Assembly (NCBI GenBank): GCA_012511995.1 | Contig: JAAZFA010000453.1 | Location: forward strand, 1 to 7,171 | Reading direction: 5' to 3' | Source: Thermoproteota archaeon | Lineage (GTDB): Archaea > Thermoproteota > Bathyarchaeia > Bathyarchaeales > Bathycorpusculaceae | Length of the DNA stretch: 7,171 bases | Shown: positions 1 to 5,007 of the stretch, piece after piece | Position numbering within the stretch: the first letter of the stretch is position 1 | Layout: each line of letters begins with the position of its first letter | The notes under the pieces: generated by a model | What the model was told of the DNA's origin: nothing | Database searches by the model: none | Seen by the model: the letters and a program-made list of their open reading frames with translations, nothing else | Position numbers and translations under genes: made by a program

Positions 1-140
1 AATGCCGCATTTGCTGTAGGCATTGACGCCTTGCTTGCCCATGAATCCTCCTCAGAAATAGCCGAACCTGTCTGAGCACTTATCATATATGCGGTTGTCA
101 TTATGATTAGAATAAAAGCGATAGATGAAGGCTTACTCAC
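1..140 (-). CDS. Secreted protein N-terminus, probably Kelch-repeat type (partial)
   Basis: This is the 5' part of a gene that runs off the left edge of the window. Reading from a GTG at 140 gives 46 codons. The first residues are SKPS, followed by a hydrophobic run (AFILIIMTTAYMISA), which is a classical signal peptide. After it comes SEEDSWASKASMPTANAA. The pattern 'W..KASMPTA.AA' is what opens many archaeal secreted Kelch or galactose-oxidase-like propeller proteins (typically W...APMPTAR), so a beta-propeller surface protein is the likely product. An AGGGG stretch lies about 8 nt before the GTG and supports this start; another in-frame GTG lies 30 nt further upstream but has poorer context. 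The signal peptide is read directly from the sequence. The Kelch assignment rests on one short motif and is an inference. Confidence 0.6.
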   Translation of the reverse strand, partial: MSKPSSIAFILIIMTTAYMISAQTGSAISEEDSWASKASMPTANAA

Positions 141-302
141 AAATATACCCCTGTAAATATAGTTGCACACGCCTTTTTAACTCTCCCTAAAGAGGTAATG
201 ATAGAAAAAACAACTAAATACAGACAAATTAGAGCTCAACTAAACTAAAAATATTACCCTTAAATATAAAAAAAGTTGGTTATTGTTGACTGCAAATATT
301 GG

Positions 303-500
303 TTAAGTAATTGGCGGAATAACGACCACTGAGTCTAAGTATATGTCATTGCTATAATCGCCTGAGCTTTGGCGGTAGACTGCAAAGGAGATGTACCTAA
401 AGTTGCTCGCATAGTTTCCACAGTCAATCCAGCGGGGTCCTCCAGGGCTCACGTAGACGTCTTGAACATGTTGCCAGCCAGAATCACTATAATACGACAC
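303..500 (-). pseudogene. C-terminal fragment of a beta-rich secreted protein
   Basis: The frame is open from about 535 down to the stop at 303. The translated part alternates hydrophobic and polar residues and is rich in Tyr, Ser and Trp (SGWQHVQDVYVSPGG, NFRYISFAVYRQSSG), ending in YLDSVVVIPPIT. This is typical of the last strands of a jelly-roll or lectin-like domain. The only start in reach is a GTG at 500 with no ribosome site. Farther upstream the reading frame degenerates into a Cys/Phe-rich string antisense to the neighbouring gene. I therefore read it as the surviving C-terminus of a larger gene whose front was lost at a junction near 495-535. It lies on the same strand as the secreted protein gene at 1-140. 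The family is not recognised. Confidence 0.4.
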
Positions 501-519
501 GTATACCCGCAGACGGCTT

Positions 520-876
520 GTGTATCCAGAGATAGAACAGCTAAAGCAAACACAAGCAACACAGCCAAATAAAAAACAATGCTCAGATGCTATTCAAAAT
601 AGCGAAAATCTAATTAAATCTAAAATACCGCATGAATTGGTCGAGGACAAAGCTGCACAGCCAAGCAACCAATCTTCCCCAACAAGTAATAGGGAAATCT
701 TGGTCCGAGACCTTTCTTCCTCCGGATGGCAGTTTACGATCAAAGGCATTGGCGGCAAAAGTTACTTTTATGCAAGGCGAGGCAGGAACGAAAATAAAAG
801 TCTTGGTGTTTTTGACGATGAGGCAAATTACTTGGTAAGAAAGCTTAACCTAAAAGTAACCGGGTTAACCGATTAA
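520..876 (+). CDS. Hypothetical protein with a basic 'GGKSYFYARRG' C-terminal domain
   Basis: This frame encodes 118 aa from a GTG at 520. Residues 1-60 are Gln/Ser/Asn-rich and look unstructured. Residues 66-115 form a compact domain: GWQFTIKGIGGKSYFYARRG, then KSLGVFDDEANYLVRKLNLKV. A basic strand-turn-strand followed by 'LG' and a short helix resembles small domains found in archaeal plasmid, virus and integrated-element proteins, where an RGKxYYYxRRG-style hairpin precedes a 'LGPxT' motif. The exact family name is uncertain. No ribosome site precedes the GTG, and the in-frame stop is only 28 nt upstream, so the N-terminus may be missing. It abuts an opposing gene fragment, which suggests truncation by rearrangement. 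A T-rich stretch just after the stop (about 883-890) could end transcription. Confidence 0.5.
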   Translation: MYPEIEQLKQTQATQPNKKQCSDAIQNSENLIKSKIPHELVEDKAAQPSNQSSPTSNREILVRDLSSSGWQFTIKGIGGKSYFYARRGRNENKSLGVFDDEANYLVRKLNLKVTGLTD

Positions 877-1002
877 ATTCCCTTTTTCTGATTTAAATAT
901 TCTCAGAAAACTTTCTGTTGTATCCTTCATGGAACAAATCTGTCTGTAAAGACTGCTTGCCGGCGTTAAGGCTATGGTCCAAAGCTGGGGAAGCACTGGA
1001 AG

Positions 1003-1057
1003 CGGTCATAAGACCGAAACTGCGGTTAAAAACGCGGTTAAACGGTTAAAATGACCG
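1003..1057. repeat. Two adjacent hairpins around tandem GCGGTTAAA repeats
   Basis: CGGTC-ATAA-GACCG (1003-1016) is a perfect 5-bp stem with a 4-nt loop. CGGTTA-AAA-TGACCG (1043-1057) forms a 6-bp stem with one G:U pair. Between them sit tandem copies of GCGGTTAAA (1022-1030 and 1034-1042, 12 bp apart), and CGGTTAAA at 1043 overlaps the second hairpin. The stretch is non-coding on both strands apart from chance short frames. Its role is unknown; a structured RNA, a regulatory array or an iteron-type site are all possible. Confidence 0.5.
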
Positions 1058-1194
1058 TACAACTGGCTTAGTTTCCTCTCTAATTTTTGACACTACTTTA
1101 GAACAAAAAACCCATATCATACACCTTTTACAGGTAATTTTCTAAACTATGCGGTTAAAAACAAGAGCTTGCAGTTAATATTGCGGTTAAAAAA
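1022..1194 (+). repeat. Iteron-like cluster of GCGGTTAAA motifs
   Basis: The 9-mer GCGGTTAAA occurs at 1022, 1034, 1151 and 1183. A shortened copy, CGGTTAAA, is at 1043, and a degenerate copy, GCAGTTAA, is at 1171. All lie in the same orientation within 173 bp of non-coding DNA. Repeats of this kind are typical of replication-initiator, partition or recombinase binding arrays and of operator arrays. No initiator gene is visible in the window, so the function is not assigned. Confidence 0.55.
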
Positions 1195-1244
1195 TAGGTA
1201 ACGATTTAAGGTACAAAGGAATTAGCGGCAGATTGTTCCAGCAG

Positions 1245-1261
1245 CAAAAAAGCAATTTATA
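1245..1261 (+). promoter_or_regulatory. BRE/TATA-like promoter for the MBL-fold gene
   Basis: A purine-rich stretch (AAAAAAGC) followed by TTTATA at 1256-1261 matches an archaeal BRE plus TATA box. It predicts transcription starting near 1283-1287, upstream of the 1345 gene and almost exactly at an ATG at 1287. Confidence 0.45.
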
Positions 1262-1286
1262 CCAAAAAAGATAAGTCGTGAGTCAT

Positions 1287-1358
1287 ATGGAATACAAGCA
1301 ATTAACTAAGCATTTTAGCGTAAAATGTTGGAGGGAAAAAATAATTGATCTCAAATAA
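1287..1358 (+). CDS. Possible 23-aa leader peptide overlapping the MBL gene start
   Basis: An ATG at 1287 opens a 23-codon frame (MEYKQLTKHFSVKCWREK, then IIDLK) ending in TAA at 1356-1358, past the TTG start of the MBL-fold gene at 1345. The predicted TATA box at 1256-1261 places the transcript start at or a few bases before this ATG, so it would be read as a nearly leaderless cistron. The ribosome site of the next gene (GGAGGG, 1330-1335) lies inside it, so ribosomes ending the short frame would sit on the downstream start. It may instead be a chance frame; no homology is recognisable. Confidence 0.25.
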   Translation: MEYKQLTKHFSVKCWREKIIDLK

Positions 1359-1980
1359 CGATGAAATCGAAAACCTCATTGTAAGCATCCAGTTTGATCG
1401 CTGGGTTTTTGGCTTCCCAACTCGGTTCACTATAGTTTCTCACAAGCATAAAGACCATGATCCATTTAGCGGATCGATAAGTTTTCCTGAACCCTTAATT
1501 TTCGGCGAAAAATTCCGAGAGCGGTTCGCCCAACGAGTAAGCGAAATAAGAAGAGGCAAGCTCCCAGACCATTTCAACCTTTCAGACGGTGACTTTACCA
1601 CGATCAAAAACGTAAGAGTACGGTGTCTTGGTCATAATAGCGTCTTTAGGCTATCTCGAACAGAAACCGATTTTCTCCATGCAGATTGGTGGGTTCTCTC
1701 CACAAAGAAAATTATGGTTCTTTTCGTTGGCGAGCTAGATGGAGCCGAACTGCCAGCATTATCAAAACTTCTAGAGGAGGCAAAAGAACTTGACGCGCTA
1801 CTACTTCCCAGTTATGGTAAAATAGAAAATTTTAATACACACAGGTTATCGGATCCAGAGCAGTTGCAAAGAGAGATAGCAGAGTTAGCAGAAAGAGAAC
1901 GAAGAAAGGGCAGAGCAGTCTTTGCTTTGCCTCATCCGGTCATTCCAAAGTGGTGCGATCGGGCGGCGAACAAGATTTAG
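1345..1980 (+). CDS. MBL-fold metallo-hydrolase-like protein
   Basis: This 211-aa protein carries the signature metal motif of the metallo-beta-lactamase superfamily, HKHKDH at residues 33-38 (HxHxDH). Later candidate ligands are H97 (CLGHNS), acidic E130/D132 (FVGELDG) and H197 (ALPHPV), in the expected order. Such proteins bind two metal ions and hydrolyse phosphoesters, thioesters or lactone-type bonds; the substrate cannot be read here. The N-terminus is short: only about 32 residues precede the motif, so the usual first beta-hairpins are reduced. The start is TTG at 1345, supported by GGAGGG at 1330-1335 with 9 nt spacing. The C-terminal third is a charged helix (residues 170-192) before the last His. 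The stop codon overlaps the stop of the converging RHH gene by 3 bp. The metal motif is read directly; enzymatic activity is inferred. Confidence 0.8.
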   Translation: MISNNDEIENLIVSIQFDRWVFGFPTRFTIVSHKHKDHDPFSGSISFPEPLIFGEKFRERFAQRVSEIRRGKLPDHFNLSDGDFTTIKNVRVRCLGHNSVFRLSRTETDFLHADWWVLSTKKIMVLFVGELDGAELPALSKLLEEAKELDALLLPSYGKIENFNTHRLSDPEQLQREIAELAERERRKGRAVFALPHPVIPKWCDRAANKI

Positions 1981-2477
1981 AGCTTTAAATCTTTGAAATC
2001 AGGTTCATCAACTCTCAGACCAAAAGATAGGGTGTCTGGGAAGCTATTGAGAACAAACTTTTTCTCGTTTGGCAATTGCCAAGTGTAACTGACGCCGCCT
2101 CCGGTTTCGATGCTGTCTATATTGCCAGAGACTCTGACTGCTTCGCCCCACATGCTTGTGAAAGAGGCACACAAGCTTTCAACGTCTGTCTTTCTGAAAC
2201 GGAAGAATAGCGGCACAGCTGTAATATCACTGCGTTCGAAGAGCCCTTTGCGAAATGCTTTTCTAGCAACTTCGGGTAGTTTGTCAAATTCTTGTATAAC
2301 GTCCATTCCGCCACCAACGACACGGGTATTCTTTGCTTGGCCTATGTATGAGAGCCATAGCCTCATTGCTTCAGCTAAAGCTTCACTTTGAGGACCTTTC
2401 AACTTACCGTACCTCTTAACAACTCTCTCTTGAAACTCGCTTAGCAACTCATCATCAACTTGTAAAGTTGTCTTCAA
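1977..2477 (-). CDS. Ribbon-helix-helix transcriptional regulator with a novel C-terminal domain
   Basis: I start this gene at TTG 2477, giving 166 aa that begin LKTTLQVDDELL. A short basic strand (KTTLQV), a helix (DELLSEFQERVVKRY, 9-23), a turn and a second helix (SEALAEAMRLWLSY, 31-44) form a CopG/Arc/MetJ-type RHH DNA-binding fold. Residues 50-166 form a separate domain (FDKLPEVARKAF, VPLFFRF, VSYTWQLP, DTLSFGLRV) that I do not recognise; it could bind a ligand or a partner. An upstream ATG at 2522 would add 15 residues but would place the palindrome array inside the coding sequence, so it is less likely. RHH proteins dimerise on short inverted repeats, and such repeats lie immediately upstream (2484-2520). 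Autoregulation and control of the divergent operon are therefore expected. The stop overlaps that of the converging MBL gene. Confidence 0.75.
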   Translation of the reverse strand: MKTTLQVDDELLSEFQERVVKRYGKLKGPQSEALAEAMRLWLSYIGQAKNTRVVGGGMDVIQEFDKLPEVARKAFRKGLFERSDITAVPLFFRFRKTDVESLCASFTSMWGEAVRVSGNIDSIETGGGVSYTWQLPNEKKFVLNSFPDTLSFGLRVDEPDFKDLKL

Positions 2478-2483
2478 GATAAA

Positions 2484-2520
2484 TACCCAAGTTAAATACT
2501 TGGGTACCCAACTATTTAAC
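2484..2520. promoter_or_regulatory. Operator array and divergent promoters between the RHH gene and its operon
   Basis: TACCCAAGT and ACTTGGGTA (2484-2492, 2498-2506) form a perfect 9-bp inverted repeat with a 5-bp spacer. TTGGGTACCCAA (2500-2511) is a second, overlapping perfect palindrome. The half-site TACCCAA therefore occurs three times: 2484 (+), 2500-2506 (-) and 2505 (+). The two direct copies are 21 bp apart, which is two helical turns. A/T-rich TATA-like elements (GTTAAATA at 2491, and TTAAATAG on the minus strand at 2512-2519) lie inside the array and face both ways. This is the expected design for an RHH operator that silences both promoters. Confidence 0.6.
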
Positions 2521-2535
2521 ATTTTCCGTTTCGCC

Positions 2536-2700
2536 TTGCAGCAACAAAAATTTCTACAGGTTAAATCAGCCTACAGCCAAACGATAGTCAGAAAAAATTC
2601 TGGTTTTTTCTTCAAGCTGAAGGATGCGAGCGGAGCGTCTAAGTCCTGGTTCTGGCCTAGCGAAGGCTGGGTTCCCTCAGAGGCCTCAATAAGGAGGTAA
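2536..2700 (+). CDS. Small hypothetical protein (SWFWPSEGW protein), first gene of the operon
   Basis: From TTG 2536 this frame encodes 54 aa. The last 36 residues look genuinely coding: VRKNSGFFFKLKDASG, then SKSWFWPSEGWVPSEASIRR. They suggest a short beta-hairpin with an aromatic, Trp-rich face. The family is not recognised. The TAA stop at 2698-2700 abuts and partly overlaps the strong ribosome site AAGGAGGT (2691-2698) of the next gene, a typical operon arrangement. The frame is open back to a TTG at 2500, but that lies inside the palindrome array, so 2536 is preferred. No clear ribosome site precedes it, and the TATA-like element at 2491-2498 predicts a very short leader. Confidence 0.45.
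   Translation: MQQQKFLQVKSAYSQTIVRKNSGFFFKLKDASGASKSWFWPSEGWVPSEASIRR
2691..2698 (+). promoter_or_regulatory. Ribosome binding site of the Cys-rich gene
   Basis: AAGGAGGT is a near-perfect complement of the 16S rRNA tail, 6 nt before the ATG at 2705. It shows that the 92-aa frame is translated and fixes its start, although another ATG lies closer at 2700. Confidence 0.65.
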
Positions 2701-2704
2701 ATGG

Positions 2705-2983
2705 ATGTATAAACATAAATTTTCTAAACGAGTTTTCCCGTCTGAGCGGTATGTTATTCAGGGAATATTAAGACCCGAATGCACACCAAAAGAAAATAGA
2801 CAAAAACTAAAAAGATGCAGGACACAAACCCTGCAAAAAACGCAAATTAAGCTTTGTTCTGCCTGCGACTTCCAAGACAAGCACTCTGGCTACTGTCTAA
2901 TTAAGCGATTGCATTGCATTTGTCCCTACACTAACGGTAGCACAGGCTATGTTGCCTTCAAAATGCTGCAAACTAGGAGGTGA
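2705..2983 (+). CDS. Small Cys-rich, probably zinc-binding protein
   Basis: This frame encodes 92 aa from ATG 2705, with an excellent ribosome site at 2691-2698. The first 50 residues are very basic (KHKFSKR, KENRQKLKRCR). Residues 51-73 hold a Cys cluster: C51-x2-C54, C64, C71 and C73, with further Cys at 26 and 38. The CxxC...C...CxC layout suggests a zinc knuckle or ribbon. With the basic N-terminus, a nucleic-acid or protein adaptor role is plausible but not shown. Its stop TGA (2981-2983) is embedded in the next gene's ribosome site AGGAGGTGA (2975-2983), so translation of this gene and the ATPase is probably coupled. No named family is recognised. Confidence 0.6.
   Translation: MYKHKFSKRVFPSERYVIQGILRPECTPKENRQKLKRCRTQTLQKTQIKLCSACDFQDKHSGYCLIKRLHCICPYTNGSTGYVAFKMLQTRR
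2975..2983 (+). promoter_or_regulatory. Ribosome binding site of the ATPase gene
   Basis: AGGAGGTGA pairs perfectly with the anti-Shine-Dalgarno sequence and ends 5 nt before TTG 2989. It fixes the ATPase start upstream of the Walker A frame and exposes the frameshift between them. The final TGA is also the stop codon of the Cys-rich gene. Confidence 0.7.
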
Positions 2984-2988
2984 ACCAC

Positions 2989-3714
2989 TTGAAGCTAGAT
3001 TCTATCGAGAAACGGCTAGACTTAGCTTATGAAATGCGAATTGACGAGCTTGAACCAATAACTCCTCCACCTAATTGGTCCACCCGGAGTAGGAAAGTCA
3101 ACGATAGTGCGGGAACACGCGGAGAAAAAAGCCAAGCAGCCCAGCAAGCAATTCGTTGATTTCGACACTTTAACATCCGAGGATATTGAACGCCTAACAG
3201 AATCACCAGATAAGTACTATTTATTTGCTGATAAGCGCCTAACTGGGCTAGACCCGATTGACCTTTCGGGGCTCCCAAGATTAGTTAACGGTTCCCAATA
3301 CGTTATGTTTCTACCTCTAGCGCTAGCAAAGCTTCTAAGCAAAACCGCTGGTCTGCTGTTCCTTGATGAATTCCTAAATGAAAGCCGCCAAATATGCTTT
3401 CAGCAGCTTACAAAATTGTACGTGACTACAAGATCGGCGATATTGCCTTAAATAAGCAGACCTTGGTAGTTGCAGCATCTAACGGTTCAGAGCATAGTAG
3501 CATCTCAAACAGCATTCCCAAGCCACTAAGGGATCGTTTCGATTTTATCGAAACAGAAGCTTCAACAACGGATAGTTGGACTGAGTGGATGGACAAGCGT
3601 TATGGAGCGGCAAAGTGGGAACGAAACATACTCGCCTACTTAGCTTGGAAGCCCAGCAATTTTCTAGCAAATACCACCGATACTGTTGAGGACAACGGCA
3701 TGAGCCGCCTTTAA
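2989..3714 (+). pseudogene. MoxR/AAA_5-like ATPase, frameshifted twice and truncated
   Basis: Three consecutive frames assemble into one AAA+ ATPase. Segment A (2989-about 3070) starts at TTG with a perfect ribosome site (LKLDSIEKRLDLAYEMRIDE). Segment B (3071-3388) begins with the Walker A motif LIGPPGVGKST, continues through DPIDLSGLP and ends with the Walker B motif GLLFLDEF (LDE) and NESR. Segment C (3388-3714) continues PNMLSAAYKIVRDYKIGD, then the sensor-1-like VVAASN and the arginine-finger region PLRDRFDF. The shift from A to B needs removal of one base near 3068-3073. The shift from B to C needs one extra C at 3388. The stop at 3712-3714 falls where the family normally reads into its C-terminal lid helices (TPRSW-like), so the protein is short. 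MoxR-type ATPases usually act with a VWA-domain partner, which is absent here. Indels from assembly error are an alternative to decay. Confidence 0.7.
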
Positions 3715-4090
3715 CCCAGATTCTGGCTGTCTCAAAGCAAAAAAATAGCAGAAAAATAATAGTTGCACCAACGGAGAAGACATATACAGGTGAGAAGACG
3801 TCTGGCTTAAGTATAGTGAGCTGAAAAACTAAGATAAACACAGTAAATAGAGTGTAAAAGAAATATCGTGGGATTAAGAAGCGATTGGTTTTTATGCAGT
3901 TGCCCAGCATTACCCTGTTAATGATATAGCTGCCATTTTCATGTTTGACAAATCCTGCATGTTCAAGCTTAGTGAGGTGATGATGAGCCACTGAAGGGCT
4001 ACTAAGCTTTAGCACTCTTTGCACTTCTCTTATTCCAAGAGGCTTATTGGATTTTAATATGAGGCGATAAATATCCAGAGCAGTTTCCCT
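3545..4090 (-). pseudogene. Membrane-anchored winged-helix regulator, broken at both ends
   Basis: The in-frame region reads ALDIYRLILKSNKPLGIREV, then QRVLKLSSPSVAHHHLTKLE and HAGFVKHENGSYII. This is a complete winged helix of the archaeal type (helix 1, recognition helix SSPSVAHHHLTKLE, wing). Two membrane segments follow (LIPRYFFYTLFTVFILVFQL and the stretch ending FLLFFCFETARIW). The GTG at 4024 would lack helix 1. The natural N-terminus extends to about 4139 in another frame (SNKKSKDVLK), joined by removing one G from the GGG at 4087-4089 (minus strand). Past residue 103 (position 3716) the frame runs antisense through the ATPase and gives an implausible Cys/Trp/Leu tail, so the original C-terminus was lost. 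Such proteins are membrane-tethered transcription regulators; the signal they sense is unknown. Confidence 0.6.
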
Positions 4091-4212
4091 TCAGGACATC
4101 TTTGGATTTCTTATTAGATAACCCTCTTTCGCCTTCTGTTCAAATTTAAAGTAACAGCTCATTAGCAATGAAGTAAGCTATTGAATTTAAGTCTAACGTG
4201 ATTAAACTAGAT

Positions 4213-4230
4213 GTGTAACAATTGATACAC
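4213..4230. promoter_or_regulatory. 18-bp near-palindrome, candidate operator
   Basis: GTGTAACAATTGATACAC is symmetrical at 16 of 18 positions (GTGTA-n-CAATTG-n-TACAC). It lies in the A/T-rich gap between the divergent winged-helix regulator and the two-TM protein gene, upstream of a TATA-like GTTAAATAA (about 4248-4256). It is therefore a plausible binding site for the neighbouring winged-helix protein. Confidence 0.4.
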
Positions 4231-4302
4231 TTACCCGCAAAAATAACGTTAAATAACACGATTACTCCATGTAAAAAGGTAATTGTTTAGCGCCTGGACA
4301 CA

Positions 4303-4584
4303 TTGATTACACAAAAGGCAAAACTGGTACTAGCTGCCGTTGCCGCTATATTGTTAACTCTACTACTGGTAGAAATCAGCTACTTTCTTAGCTCTAATGA
4401 TTTACGTGATACGTTTGGACCTGAAGCACCACTCCTAAACCTGATTTTTATAGCAATCTACTGGATAGGTTTAGCTGTTCTTATTTCATTTAGCATAGTT
4501 GCTATAGGCGTCTTGATAAATCGTATAATACGCAAAAAGAATATGGCGTCTCAAAAGCGGGGTATAACGTTTGAGGATCAATGA
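4303..4584 (+). CDS. Small two-TM membrane protein
   Basis: This frame encodes 93 aa from TTG 4303. An in-frame stop lies 13 nt upstream, so no longer version exists. TM1 spans about residues 8-29 (LVLAAVAAILLTLLLVEISY). A short extracytoplasmic loop (SNDLRDTFGPEAPL) follows, then TM2 at about 45-72 and a basic tail (NRIIRKKNMASQKR). The basic tail and the short basic N-terminus (TQKAK) predict both ends in the cytoplasm. There is no strong ribosome site; a TATA-like box at about 4248-4256 gives a short leader. No family is recognised. It lies divergent from the membrane-anchored winged-helix gene, so it could be its target or partner, which is only an inference from context. Confidence 0.5.
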   Translation: MITQKAKLVLAAVAAILLTLLLVEISYFLSSNDLRDTFGPEAPLLNLIFIAIYWIGLAVLISFSIVAIGVLINRIIRKKNMASQKRGITFEDQ

Positions 4585-4608
4585 TGCTATAGGTCAGCTT
4601 CGAAGCCT

Positions 4609-4875
4609 TTGACGACGTTTTCCCGCACAACTCATAAGCACTATACAGAGTTTGGCAGAATATGCAAATGCGCTGATATACCTGGCTCTAAGCCTAAATG
4701 GGATTGGAAAGTCACAAGCCTAAACGAATGCCGTTTCATCCTTGAACACATAACCCCCTACATAACCTCAGAACGCAAGCTAAAGGGTGCCCAGTTTCTG
4801 TTAACCTTTCGTAGCCGTAAGTATGGCAGCCGACATACAACCAAAGAACATGAAATGCCTTGTCTCTCCGTGTGA
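4609..4875 (+). pseudogene. LAGLIDADG endonuclease-like C-terminal fragment
   Basis: The frame encodes 88 aa from TTG 4609. Residues 31-75 (KWDWKVTSLNECRFILEHIT, PYITSERKLKGAQFLLTF, RSRKYGS) match the end of a small LAGLIDADG-type domain. There, a strand ending W.V.S is followed by a helix with the conserved 'I.PYL..KR..A.l.leF' pattern. The catalytic LAGLIDADG helix and the glycine-rich start are absent, and the upstream frame meets the stop of the preceding gene, so this is a remnant or a degenerate domain without nuclease activity. No ribosome site precedes it. The similarity is judged by eye and is moderate; a hypothetical small protein remains possible. Confidence 0.45.
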
Positions 4876-5007
4876 TTGTTTTCAATCCTTATTGTTTTTA
4901 AGCTTTTTAGCAAAGACAGGTTGGCTGCTTTAGTGAAGAGACCTCAGCAAGTTGTGAAGTCAGTTTGACAAAATTCTTAAGGAGCAAAACACATATATTT
5001 AATTAGC

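Noticed and set aside
369..572. 67-aa plus-strand frame antisense to the beta-rich fragment
   Set aside because: No coherent domain or ribosome site; it is a shadow of the minus-strand frame.
2110..2391. 93-aa plus-strand frame inside the RHH gene
   Set aside because: Antisense shadow; the RHH reading on the minus strand is clearly the coding one.
3027..3278. 83-aa minus-strand frame opposite the Walker A segment
   Set aside because: Antisense to a recognisable ATPase motif; no start signal.
3977..3994. GTGATGA followed by CTGA, resembling C/D-box guide RNA motifs
   Set aside because: The spacing is only 7 nt, and it lies inside the winged-helix recognition-helix coding sequence.
4979..4984. 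AAGGAG as ribosome site for the surface protein at 5008
   Set aside because: It is 23 nt from the ATG, too far, and no alternative in-frame start lies closer to it.
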